Source of the DNA: Actinacidiphila sp. DG2A-62
Lineage (GTDB): Bacteria; Actinomycetota; Actinomycetes; Streptomycetales; Streptomycetaceae
Length of the DNA: 64,000 bases
Assembly (NCBI RefSeq): GCF_035825295.1
Contig: NZ_JAYMGI010000002.1
Span: 4,097,001-4,161,000, forward strand
Direction of reading: 5' to 3'
A program made the translations under genes and the position numbers. This document shows positions 50,822-59,198 of this stretch, one piece after another. Every line of letters begins with the position of its first letter. Position 1 is the stretch's first letter. Under the pieces are notes generated by a model. The model was not told the DNA's origin and ran no database searches. It worked only from the letters and a program-made list of their open reading frames with translations.

Positions 50822-50872
50822 TTGACATAACCCGGTCCCGCCACTACGGTGAACGCCAAATGAAACGATTCA
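50822..50872 (+). promoter_or_regulatory. rhaI promoter with operator E (TGAAACGATTCA)
   Basis: TTGACA (50822-50827), a 17-bp spacer and TACGGT (50845-50850) form the promoter. Operator E, TGAAACGATTCA (50861-50872), lies 10 bp after the -10 element and 12 bp before the rhaI start codon. The arrangement mirrors that of the rhaT promoter. Confidence 0.8.
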
Positions 50873-50883
50873 CAGGGGTTGCC

Positions 50884-52050
50884 ATGACTGATCTGTCGGC
50901 CGTGAAGGCGGCGCTGAAGTCCCAGCGGATCGAGACGCCGTCGTGGGCGTACGGCAACTCCGGGACGCGCTTCAAGGTGTTCACGCAGGCCGGCGTCCCC
51001 CGGGACCCGTACGAGAAGCTCGACGACGCCGCGCAGGTGCAGGCGGCCACCGGGGTCGCCCCGATCGTCTCCCTGCACATCCCGTGGGACCGCACCGACG
51101 ACTACGCGGCGCTGGCCGCCCACGCCGCCGGGCAGGGCCTGACCATCGGCGCGATCAACACCAACGTCTTCCAGGACGACGACTACATGCTCGGCTCGGT
51201 CACCAACCCGGACCCGGCGGTGCGCCGCAAGGCCCTCGGGCACCTGCTGGACTGCGTCGACATCATGGACGCCACCGGCTCGCGCGACCTCAAGCTCTGG
51301 TTCGCCGACGGCACCAACTACCCCGGCCAGGACGACATATCCGCCCGCCAGGACCGCCTGGCCGAGGCGCTGGCCGCGGTCTACGAGCGGCTCGGCGACG
51401 ACCAGCGCATGCTGCTGGAGTACAAGCTCTTCGAGCCCGCCTTCTACACCACCGACGTCCCGGACTGGGGCACCGCGTACGCGCACTGCCTCAAGCTCGG
51501 CCCCAAGGCCCAGGTGGTCGTCGACACCGGCCACCACGCGCCGGGCGTGAACATCGAGTTCATCGTCGCGATCCTGCTGCGCGAGGCCAAGCTCGGCGGC
51601 TTCGACTTCAACTCCCGCTTCTACGCCGACGACGACCTCATGGTCGGCGCGGCCGACCCCTTCCAGCTGTTCCGGATCATGCACGAGGTCGCCAAGAACG
51701 GCGGCCTCGAACCGGCCACCGGCGTGGCGTTCATGCTCGACCAGTGCCACAACATCGAGCCGAAGATCCCGGCGATCATCCGCTCGGTGATGAACGTCCA
51801 GGAGGCCACGGCCAAGGCGCTCCTGGTCGACCTCGACGCGCTCCGCTCGGCGCAGGCCGCGGGCGACGTGCTCGGGGCGAACGCGGTGCTCATGGACGCG
51901 TTCAACTCCGACGTGCGGCCGCTGCTCGCGGAGGTCCGCGAGGAGATGGGGCTCGACGCCGATCCCGTGGCGTCCTACCGTGCGACGGGCTACGCGGAGA
52001 AGATCGTCGCCACCCGCGTCGGCGGGACGCAGGCGGGCTGGGGAGCGTAA
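50884..52050 (+). CDS. rhaI: L-rhamnose isomerase (actinomycete/Pseudomonas type)
   Basis: The protein has 388 residues; ATG 50884 follows AGGGG. It interconverts L-rhamnose and L-rhamnulose, the first intracellular step. The xylose-isomerase-like barrel is recognised by KALGHLLDCVDIMDATGSRD, LLEYKLFEPAFYTTDVPDWG, VVVDTGHHAPGVNIEFIVAI and DFNSRFYADDDL, which contain the Glu, Asp and His metal ligands expected in this family. It lacks the long form typical of E. coli RhaA. The upstream ATG at 50860 lies in the operator and is not used. It is the first gene of the operon rhaI-rhaDE-rhaB-lutABC. Confidence 0.93.
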   Translation: MTDLSAVKAALKSQRIETPSWAYGNSGTRFKVFTQAGVPRDPYEKLDDAAQVQAATGVAPIVSLHIPWDRTDDYAALAAHAAGQGLTIGAINTNVFQDDDYMLGSVTNPDPAVRRKALGHLLDCVDIMDATGSRDLKLWFADGTNYPGQDDISARQDRLAEALAAVYERLGDDQRMLLEYKLFEPAFYTTDVPDWGTAYAHCLKLGPKAQVVVDTGHHAPGVNIEFIVAILLREAKLGGFDFNSRFYADDDLMVGAADPFQLFRIMHEVAKNGGLEPATGVAFMLDQCHNIEPKIPAIIRSVMNVQEATAKALLVDLDALRSAQAAGDVLGANAVLMDAFNSDVRPLLAEVREEMGLDADPVASYRATGYAEKIVATRVGGTQAGWGA

Positions 52051-52397
52051 CGATGGCTCTGCGCCTCCCGCTCGGTGTCCGAGGCTGCCGCGTACCCGCC
52101 GCACCCGGCTCCCCCGCCGCCGTGGCTTGTCGCGCAGTTCCCCGCGCCCCTGAAAAGCTGGCAACCCGTCTGCCCCGAACAGGCCGTACCCGGCCGCGGG
52201 TCCGCTGTGGCTGGTCGCGCAGTTCCCCGCGCCCCTGAGAAGCCGGCAACCCGTCTGCCCCGAACGGGCCGTACCCGGCCGCGGGTCCGCCGTGGCTGGT
52301 CGCGCAGTTCCCCGCGCCCCTGATCGCGCAACGCCCAGCGCACCGCACCGCACCGCACACCGTAAGCGAACGCCTCACGTCGACGAAGGACACGTAC
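52051..52397. other. 347-bp gap in the rha operon, largely 85-bp tandem repeat
   Basis: After rhaI come 70 bp without clear features, then the repeat (52122-52323), then 74 bp leading to rhaDE. No ORF of interest is present. The repeats can fold as GC hairpins and may process or attenuate the operon transcript. Confidence 0.6.
52122..52323. repeat. 85-bp tandem repeat with Streptomyces GTTCCCCGCGCCCCTGA element
   Basis: GTGGCT-N-GTCGCGCAGTTCC starts at 52122, 52207 and 52292, so the period is exactly 85 bp, with two full copies and 32 bp of a third. Copies differ at only a few bases. The core GTCGCGCAGTTCCCCGCGCC is a well-known repeated intergenic word of Streptomyces genomes. Here it lies inside an operon. 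Confidence 0.85.
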
Positions 52398-54446
52398 ATG
52401 CCCCCGCACTCCGCCGTCGCCGCGCTGCTCGCGCGGTCGAACCGCCTCGGCGCCGACCCCCGCAACACGAACTACGCCGGCGGCAACACCTCCGCGAAGG
52501 CCACCGCCCCCGACCCCGCCGGCGCCGAACCGGGCGCCGAGGTCGAGCTGCTGTGGGTGAAGGGCTCCGGCGGCGACCTCGGCACCCTCACCGAGCCCGG
52601 CCTCGCCGTCCTCCGCCTGGACCGCCTGCGCGCCCTCGCCCGCAGCTACCCCGGCGTGGACCGCGAGGACGAGATGGTCGCCGCGTTCGACTACTGCCTG
52701 CACGGCCGCGGCGGCGCCGCCCCGTCCATCGACACGGCGATGCACGGCCTGGTCGACGCCGCGCACGTCGACCACCTGCACCCCGACTCCGGGATCGCGC
52801 TGGCCTGCGCCGCGGACGGCGAGAAGCTGACCGCGGAGTGCTTCGGCGACACCGTCGTCTGGGTGCCCTGGCGCCGCCCGGGCTTCCAGCTCGGCCTGGA
52901 CATCGCCGCGATCAAGGAGGCCAACCCGCAGGCGATCGGCTGCGTGCTGGGCGGCCACGGAATCACCGCGTGGGGCGACACCAGCGAGGAGTGCGAGGCG
53001 AACTCGCTGCACATCATCCGCGCCGCGGAGGCGTTCCTCGCGGAGAAGGGGAAGGCCGAGCCGTTCGGCCCGCTGCTCGCGGGGTACGGCCCGCTGCCGC
53101 GGGAGGAGCGGCGGGCGCGGGCCGCGGCGCTCGCTCCGCTGCTGCGGGGGCTCGCGTCGACCGACCGCCCGCAGGTCGGGCACTTCACCGACGACGAGGA
53201 CGTGCTGGACTTCCTGGCCAGGACCGAGCACCCGCGGCTGGCCGCGCTGGGCACCTCCTGCCCGGACCACTTCCTGCGGACCAAGGTGCGCCCGCTGGTG
53301 CTGGACCTGCCGCCGACCGCGCCGCTGGAGGAGGTCACCGCGCGGCTGCGGGAGCTGCACGCGGCGTACCGCGAGGAGTACGCGGCGTACTACGACCGGC
53401 ACGCCGAGCCTCACTCGCCGGCGATGCGCGGCGCGGACCCGGCGATCGTGCTGGTGCCGGGCGTCGGGATGTTCTCGTACGGCAAGGACAAGCAGACCGC
53501 GCGGGTCGCCGGGGAGTTCTACGTCAACGCGATCCATGTGATGCACGGCGCCGAGGCGGTGTCGTCGTACCGGCCGATCGAGGAGTCGGAGAAGTTCCGG
53601 ATCGAGTACTGGGAGCTGGAGGAGGCCAAGCTGCGGCGGATGCCGCGGCCGAAGCCGCTGGCGACCCGGATCGCGCTGGTGACCGGCGCGGGCTCGGGCA
53701 TCGGGCGGGCGATCGCGCACCGGCTGGCCGCGGAGGGCGCGTGCGTGGTGGTCGCGGACCTCGACGGCGAGGCGGCGTCGCGGGTGGCGCGGGAGCTGGG
53801 CGGGGCGGACACGGCGGTCGCGGTGACCGCGGACGTCACGTCCGAGGAGGCGATCCACGCGGCGTTCGAGCAGGCGCTGCTCGCGTTCGGCGGGGTGGAC
53901 CTGGTGGTGAACAACGCCGGGATCTCGATCTCCAAGCCGCTGTTGGAGACCACCGCGCGCGACTGGGACCTGCAGCACGCGATCATGGCGCGCGGCTCGT
54001 TCCTGGTGGCGCGGGAGGCCGCGGCGGTGATGGCCGAGCAGGGCATGGGCGGCGACATCGTCTACATCGCGTCGAAGAACGCGGTGTTCGCGGGGCCGAA
54101 CAACATCGCGTACTCCGCGACGAAGGCCGACCAGGCGCACCAGGTCCGGCTGCTGGCCGCGGAGTTGGGCGAGCACGGCATCCGGGTCAACGGGGTCAGC
54201 CCGGACGGGGTGGTCCGCGGGTCCGGCATCTTCGCCGGCGGCTGGGGCGCGCAGCGGGCCGCGGTGTACGGGGTGCCGGAGTCGGAGTTGGGCGCGTTCT
54301 ACGCACAGCGCACCCTGCTGAAGCGGGAGGTTCTGCCGGAACACGTGGCCAACGCGGTGTTCGTCCTCACCGCGGGGGAGCTGTCGCACACCACGGGCCT
54401 GCACATCCCGGTGGACGCGGGCGTCGCCGCGGCCTTCCTGCGGTGA
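52398..54446 (+). CDS. rhaD: Bifunctional rhamnulose-1-phosphate aldolase / lactaldehyde dehydrogenase
   Basis: The protein has 682 residues. The N-terminal 410 residues are a class II aldolase domain (TNYAGGNTSAKATAPD, DAAHVDHLHPDSGIALACA with zinc His ligands, and GGHGITAWGDT). The C-terminal 240 residues are an SDR (IALVTGAGSGIGRAIAHRLA, NNAGISISKPLLE, YSATKADQAHQVRLLAAELG with the Tyr-x-x-x-Lys pair). The aldolase splits L-rhamnulose 1-phosphate to DHAP and L-lactaldehyde. The dehydrogenase half is expected to oxidise lactaldehyde to L-lactate. Such fusions are the usual RhaD/RhaE protein of actinomycetes. ATG 52398 follows AAGGACACGTAC. Confidence 0.92.
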   Translation: MPPHSAVAALLARSNRLGADPRNTNYAGGNTSAKATAPDPAGAEPGAEVELLWVKGSGGDLGTLTEPGLAVLRLDRLRALARSYPGVDREDEMVAAFDYCLHGRGGAAPSIDTAMHGLVDAAHVDHLHPDSGIALACAADGEKLTAECFGDTVVWVPWRRPGFQLGLDIAAIKEANPQAIGCVLGGHGITAWGDTSEECEANSLHIIRAAEAFLAEKGKAEPFGPLLAGYGPLPREERRARAAALAPLLRGLASTDRPQVGHFTDDEDVLDFLARTEHPRLAALGTSCPDHFLRTKVRPLVLDLPPTAPLEEVTARLRELHAAYREEYAAYYDRHAEPHSPAMRGADPAIVLVPGVGMFSYGKDKQTARVAGEFYVNAIHVMHGAEAVSSYRPIEESEKFRIEYWELEEAKLRRMPRPKPLATRIALVTGAGSGIGRAIAHRLAAEGACVVVADLDGEAASRVARELGGADTAVAVTADVTSEEAIHAAFEQALLAFGGVDLVVNNAGISISKPLLETTARDWDLQHAIMARGSFLVAREAAAVMAEQGMGGDIVYIASKNAVFAGPNNIAYSATKADQAHQVRLLAAELGEHGIRVNGVSPDGVVRGSGIFAGGWGAQRAAVYGVPESELGAFYAQRTLLKREVLPEHVANAVFVLTAGELSHTTGLHIPVDAGVAAAFLR

Positions 54447-54495
54447 ACGTGCGCAGCGCGCCCCGGGGCGCGGCCCCGCACCGTCGAGGAGGGAC

Positions 54496-55995
54496 ATGAC
54501 CGGCACGACGCACCCCGCGGGCCCGGCGGCCGGCGTGTTCGCCGGGGTGGATCTCGGCGCGACCAGCGGCCGGGTGGTGGTCGGCCGGGTGGGCGCGGGA
54601 GAGCTGCGGCTGGAGGAGGTGGGGCGGTTCGCGAACACGCCCGTGCGGCTGCCCAGCGGACTGCACTGGAACGTGGCCGGCCTGTACCAGGGCGTCCTGG
54701 ACGGCCTGCGCGCGGCGGGCCTGGCGGCCGGCGCGGCGGGCCTGGCCTCCGTCGGGATCGACACCTGGGCCGTGGACTACGGGCTGCTGGACGCCGACGG
54801 GGTGCTGCTCGGGCTGCCGTTCCACTACCGGGACGCGCGGACCGCGCGGGTCGCGGAGCGGGTGCGGGACGAGGCGGGAGCGCGGGCGCTGTACCGGGCG
54901 AACGGGCTGCAGCACCTGCCGTTCAACACCGTCTTCCAGCTCGCCGCCGCGGCCGGTTCGGCGCAACTGGCGGCGGCGCGGACGCTGTTGCTGATCCCGG
55001 ACCTGCTGACGTACTGGCTCACCGGGCAGGTCGGCGCCGAGGTCACCAACGCCTCGACGACCGGGCTGCTGGACGCCGCTACGGGCGCCTGGTCGCGGCG
55101 GATCGCGGAACTCGTCGGCCTGGACCCGGCGTTGCTGCCCGCGCTGCGCGAACCGGGCACGCGCGTGGGAACGTTGCGGCCCGAGGTGGCGGCGGCGACC
55201 GGGCTCGACGCGGCGACGCCGGTCACCGCGGTCGCCTCGCACGACACCGCGTCCGCGGTGGTCGCGGTGCCCGCCACCGAGCCGGGCGCGGCGTACATCT
55301 CGTGCGGGACGTGGTCGCTGGCCGGCCTCGAACTGGACGCGCCGGTGCTCACCGAGGAGTCCCGCGCGGCCAACTTCACCAACGAGCGCGGCATCGACGG
55401 CACGGTGCGCTACCTGCGCAACATCATGGGCATGTGGCCGCTGGAGGAGTGCCGGCGGGTGTGGGCGGCGCGCGGGCTCCCCGCGGAGCTGCCCGGCCTG
55501 CTCGCGCAGGCGGCCCGCGCCGAGCCGTTCGCCGCGCTGATCGACCCGGACGCGCCGGACTTCCTGGCGCCCGACGACATGCCCGCGGCGATCGCCGCGC
55601 ACTGCGTGCGCACCGGGCAGCCGCCGCCGCGGGGGCAGGCGGCGACCGTGCGGTGCGTGCTGGAGAGCCTGGCGCTGGCGCACCGCCGGGTGCTGCGCCA
55701 GGCCGCCGCGCTCGCCGGCCGCGAGATCACCCGCGTGCACCTGGTCGGCGGCGGCAGCCGCAACGAGCTGCTGTGCCAACTGACCGCCGACGCCACCGGG
55801 CTGCCGGTGGTCGCGGGCCCCACCGAGGCCACCGCGCTGGGCAACGTGCTGGTCCAGGCGCGCGCCCACGGCCTGGTCGGCGACCTGGCCGACATGCGCC
55901 GGCTGGTCGCCGCGACGCAGCCGCTGCGCACGTACCGCCCCTGCGGCGACCCGCGTGCCTGGGACGCCGCGGCGGCCCGCACCGCCGCATACTGA
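54496..55995 (+). CDS. rhaB: L-rhamnulokinase (FGGY family)
   Basis: The protein has 499 residues, normal for FGGY kinases. ATG 54496 follows GAGGAGGG. The ATP-binding start is VFAGVDLGATSGRVVVGRVG, with SVGIDTWAVDYGLLDADGVL as the sugar-binding Asp region. EVTNASTTGLLDAATGAWSR and SCGTWSLAGLELDAPVLTEE fit rhamnulokinase, and HLVGGGSRNELLCQLTADAT is the C-terminal FGGY domain. It phosphorylates L-rhamnulose at C1 with ATP. It lies 49 nt after the aldolase gene. Confidence 0.93.
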   Translation: MTGTTHPAGPAAGVFAGVDLGATSGRVVVGRVGAGELRLEEVGRFANTPVRLPSGLHWNVAGLYQGVLDGLRAAGLAAGAAGLASVGIDTWAVDYGLLDADGVLLGLPFHYRDARTARVAERVRDEAGARALYRANGLQHLPFNTVFQLAAAAGSAQLAAARTLLLIPDLLTYWLTGQVGAEVTNASTTGLLDAATGAWSRRIAELVGLDPALLPALREPGTRVGTLRPEVAAATGLDAATPVTAVASHDTASAVVAVPATEPGAAYISCGTWSLAGLELDAPVLTEESRAANFTNERGIDGTVRYLRNIMGMWPLEECRRVWAARGLPAELPGLLAQAARAEPFAALIDPDAPDFLAPDDMPAAIAAHCVRTGQPPPRGQAATVRCVLESLALAHRRVLRQAAALAGREITRVHLVGGGSRNELLCQLTADATGLPVVAGPTEATALGNVLVQARAHGLVGDLADMRRLVAATQPLRTYRPCGDPRAWDAAAARTAAY

Positions 55996-56066
55996 CCCGG
56001 TACGCCCCCCGCCCGCAGCCCACCCGCCCCCCGACCCCGCCGACCGACCACCCGAGGGAGCCGCGC

Positions 56067-56783
56067 ATGCGCGTCGCACTGTTCCTCACCTGTGTCAACG
56101 ACATGCTGTATCCGGAGACCGGCAAGGCGGTGGTCCGGCTGCTCGAACGGCTGGGCGTGGACGTGGACTTCCCCGTAGCGCAGACGTGCTGCGGGCAGCC
56201 GCAGTTCAACACCGGCTACCGGCGGCTGGCGCGGCCGCTGGCCCGCCGGCACACCGCGGTCTTCGCCGGCTACGACGCGGTGGTCACGCCGTCCGGGTCG
56301 TGCGCGGCGATGGTGCGCGAGAACCACCCGCAGTTGGTGGGGGCCGCCGCGCAGGCCGGGCCGCGGACGTACGAGCTGACCGAGTTCCTGGTGGACGTGC
56401 TGGGAGTCACCGACGTGGACGCGTACTTCCCGCACACGGTGACCTACCACCCGACCTGCCACGGGCTGCGGATGCTGGGCCTGGGCGACCGGCCGCGGCG
56501 GCTGCTGGCGGCGGTGCGCGGACTGGAGCTGCGGGAGCTGCCGGGCGCGGAGGAGTGCTGCGGCTTCGGCGGGACGTTCGCGGTGAAGAACCCGGACGTG
56601 TCGGCCGCGATGGGCGCGGACAAGGTCCGCAACGCCGAGTCGACCGGCGCCGAGGTGCTGTGCGCGGCCGACAACTCCTGCCTGATGCACATCGGCGGGA
56701 CGATGAGCCGACTGCACACGGCGGTGCGCCCGGTGCACATCGCCGAGATCCTGGCGAGCACGGAAGAGGAGCCGCTGTCGTGA
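56067..56783 (+). CDS. lutA: L-lactate utilisation protein LutA (Fe-S oxidoreductase subunit)
   Basis: The protein has 238 residues; ATG 56067 follows GAGGGAG. Two CCG domains are present: LFLTCVNDMLYPETG ... VAQTCCGQPQFNTGYRRLAR and VTYHPTCHGLRMLGL ... GAEECCGFGGTFAVKNPDVS. This is the LutA/YkgE (GlcF-like) subunit that, with LutB and LutC, oxidises L-lactate to pyruvate. Location after the rhamnose genes fits disposal of lactate made from lactaldehyde. The stop overlaps the LutB GTG by four bases. Confidence 0.92.
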   Translation: MRVALFLTCVNDMLYPETGKAVVRLLERLGVDVDFPVAQTCCGQPQFNTGYRRLARPLARRHTAVFAGYDAVVTPSGSCAAMVRENHPQLVGAAAQAGPRTYELTEFLVDVLGVTDVDAYFPHTVTYHPTCHGLRMLGLGDRPRRLLAAVRGLELRELPGAEECCGFGGTFAVKNPDVSAAMGADKVRNAESTGAEVLCAADNSCLMHIGGTMSRLHTAVRPVHIAEILASTEEEPLS

Positions 56784-58304
56784 GCGGGACGTATCTGGGG
56801 ATGCCGCCGTTCCCCGAGGCCGCGCGGGCCGCGACCCGCGACACCCGGCTGCGGGCGAACCTGCGGCACGCCACGCACACCATCCGCGACAAACGCGCCC
56901 GCGCGGTCGCGGAGTTGGCGGACTGGCAGGAGCTGCGCGCGGCCGGCGCCGCGATCAAGGACCACACGCTGCGCCATCTCGACCGCTATCTGGTCCAGTT
57001 GGAGGAGAAGGTCACCGCGGCGGGCGGCACCGTGCACTGGGCGCGCGACGCCGCGGAGGCCAACCGCGTCGTCACCGGGCTGGTCCTGGCCACCGGCGAG
57101 CGCGAGGTGGTCAAGGTCAAGTCGATGGCCACGCAGGAGATCGGGCTCAACGAGGCGCTCGCGGCGGCCGGCATCACCGCGTACGAGACGGACCTCGCCG
57201 AACTCATCGTGCAGCTCGGCGAGGACCGGCCGTCGCACATCCTGGTGCCGGCCATCCACAAGAACCGCAGCGAGATCCGCGACATCTTCCGCCGGGAGAT
57301 GGCCGGTTGGCGGCCTGGCGCCGGAGGGGCTCAGCGACGCGCCCGCCGAGCTGGCCGAGGCCGCCCGGCTGCACCTGCGGGAGAAATTCCTGCGCGCCCG
57401 GACCGCGATCTCCGGCGCCAACTTCATGGTCGCCGAGACCGGCACGCTGGTGGTGCTGGAGTCCGAGGGCAACGGGCGGATGTGCCTGACCCTGCCCGAG
57501 ACGCTGATCTCGGTGGTGGGCATCGAGAAGATCGTGCCCACCTGGCGGGACCTGGAGGTGTTCCTGCAGACGCTGCCGCGCTCGTCGACCGCCGAGCGGA
57601 TGAACCCGTACACCACCACCTGGACCGGCGTCGGCGACGGCGACGGGCCGAGCGCCTTCCACCTGGTGCTGCTCGACAACGGCCGCACCGACACGCTCGC
57701 CGACGAGGTCGGCCGCCAGGCGCTGCGCTGCATCCGCTGCTCGGCCTGCCTGAACGTGTGCCCGGTCTACGAGCGGGCCGGCGGCCACGCCTACGGCTCC
57801 GCCTACCCGGGCCCGATCGGCGCCATCCTCGCGCCCCAACTCGGCGGCGTGCAGGGGGAGCTGGAGGCGTCGCTGCCGTTCGCGTCGTCGTTGTGCGGGG
57901 CCTGCTACGAGGTCTGCCCGGTCGCCATCGACATCCCCCGGGTGCTGGTGCACCTGCGCGAACGCGTCGTGGAGGGCGGCCCGGTGACCATCCGCGGCGC
58001 CCGCGCGGTGGTCAGGCCGGCCAAGGGCCACGCCGCCGAGCGCGCGGCGATGCGCGCCGCGACCTGGACGCTGGCCCGTCCGGGCGCGCTCGGCGCGGCC
58101 CGCCGCGCCGCCGCCGCGACCCGCCGGCTGCACCCGCGCCGGCTGCCCGGTCCCGGCGCGGCGTGGAGCGCGACCCGCGACCTGCCGGCGGTGCCCGCGC
58201 ACTCCTTCCGGGAGTGGTGGCGGCAGCGGGAGACCCGGGGGGACCGGCCGCGCCGGGGGGACGCGGAGCAGAACACCACGCCGCAGGAGGGCAGCACGCC
58301 ATGA
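56780..58304 (+). CDS. lutB: L-lactate utilisation iron-sulfur protein LutB, frameshifted as read
   Basis: About 507 residues when repaired; GTG 56780 is coupled to lutA. The first part (YLGMPPFPEAARAATRDTRL ... SMATQEIGLNEALAAAGITA ... IHKNRSEIRDIFRREMAG) is in one frame and the remainder (APAELAEAARLHLREKFLRA ... SGANFMVAETGTLVVLESEG) is one base later. The break lies at about 57302-57325 (GGCCGGTTGGCGGCCTGG), with two bases missing or one extra. The C-terminal part has two 4Fe-4S motifs: CIRCSACLNVCPVYE and CGACYEVCPVAIDIP. LutB transfers electrons from lactate within the LutABC complex. The stop overlaps LutC as ATGA. Confidence 0.88.
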
Positions 58305-59119
58305 CCACCGCCCGCGAGGAGATCCTCCGCCGCGTCCGCACCGCCCTCGCCGGCGCTCCGGCCGCCGACCGGCCCCAGGCCCCCGCCGCGCCCGGCTCCC
58401 CCGGCGCGGGCGCGGGCACGAGCGCCGGCACGAACGCCCGCACGAACGCCGCCGCAGGTCCCGCCGCACGTCCCGCCGCAGGTCCGGCCGCGAACCCCGC
58501 GCCCGATGCCCCCGCGATCCCCCGCGACTACCTGGACGCGCACGGCGACCTCACCCCGCGGCAGCTCACCGACCTGCTCGCGGAGAACCTCGCCGACTAC
58601 CGCGCCCGCGTCCACCGCGCGGACGACGCGCACCTGCCCGCGCTGGTCGCCCGGCTGCTGACCGAGCACGGCAGCTCCACCGTGCTGACGCCCGACGGCC
58701 TGCCCGCGGCCTGGACGTCCGCCCTGGACGGGTCCGGTGTGCGCGCCGTCGCCCCCGAGGCCGGGCAGACCGCCGCCGACCTGGACGCCGTGGACAGTGT
58801 GCTCACCACCTGCACGCTGGCCGTCGCGGAGACCGGCAGCATCGTGCTCAACGCCGGGCCGGGGCAGGGGCAGCGCCGCCACACGCTGATCCCCGACCAC
58901 CACGTCTGCGTGATCCGCACCCCGGACCAGGTCGTCGCCTCGGTGCCGCGGGCGCTGCCGCTGCTGGACCCGGCCCGCCCCACCACGTGGATCTCCGGGC
59001 CCTCGGCCACCAGCGACATCGAACTCGACCGTGTGGAGGGCGTGCACGGCCCCCGCACCCTCGACGTCGTCCTGCTCCACGAGCCGGAGGACGCGTCCGA
59101 GGCCGCGGGGGCGGCATAG
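58301..59119 (+). CDS. lutC: L-lactate utilisation protein LutC (LUD domain)
   Basis: The protein has 272 residues; ATG 58301 overlaps the LutB stop. It begins MTTAREEILRRVRTALAGAP. Residues about 28-70 are a low-complexity Ala/Gly/Pro/Thr stretch made of GTSAGTNARTNA- and PAARPAAGPAA-type repeats, unusual in the family. The LUD domain follows (YLDAHGDLTPRQLTDLLAEN ... AVAETGSIVLNAGPGQGQRR ... HTLIPDHHVCVI). It completes LutABC and closes the operon before a strong terminator. Confidence 0.9.
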   Translation: MTTAREEILRRVRTALAGAPAADRPQAPAAPGSPGAGAGTSAGTNARTNAAAGPAARPAAGPAANPAPDAPAIPRDYLDAHGDLTPRQLTDLLAENLADYRARVHRADDAHLPALVARLLTEHGSSTVLTPDGLPAAWTSALDGSGVRAVAPEAGQTAADLDAVDSVLTTCTLAVAETGSIVLNAGPGQGQRRHTLIPDHHVCVIRTPDQVVASVPRALPLLDPARPTTWISGPSATSDIELDRVEGVHGPRTLDVVLLHEPEDASEAAGAA

Positions 59120-59156
59120 CGGCGCGACCGCCGCGGTCACGGCACGCCGGCGCCGC

Positions 59157-59193
59157 GGGGTCCGGCCGGCGCACACCGCGCCGGCCGGACCCC
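59157..59193. terminator. Perfect 16-bp hairpin, bidirectional terminator
   Basis: GGGGTCCGGCCGGCGC (59157-59172) and GCGCCGGCCGGACCCC (59178-59193) pair perfectly around a 5-nt loop, followed by TTAT on the plus strand. It lies between lutC, which ends at 59119, and the rhamnosidase gene, which ends at 59199 on the minus strand. Confidence 0.85.
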
Positions 59194-59198
59194 TTATC

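Larger units (their letters stand above)
50491..50883. other. Divergent control region of the rhamnose transporter and catabolic operons
   Basis: There is no gene here. The 393 bp hold back-to-back promoters for rhaT (minus) and rhaI (plus) and three operators (C, D, E). Operators C and E sit just downstream of each predicted start point and D lies near the middle. Looping between bound LacI-type proteins is plausible. Confidence 0.75.

Noticed and set aside
44394..50883. Ribose or xylose instead of rhamnose as the transported sugar
   Set aside because: The transporter subunits alone would allow it. The isomerase, kinase, aldolase and rhamnosidases in the same regulon point to rhamnose.
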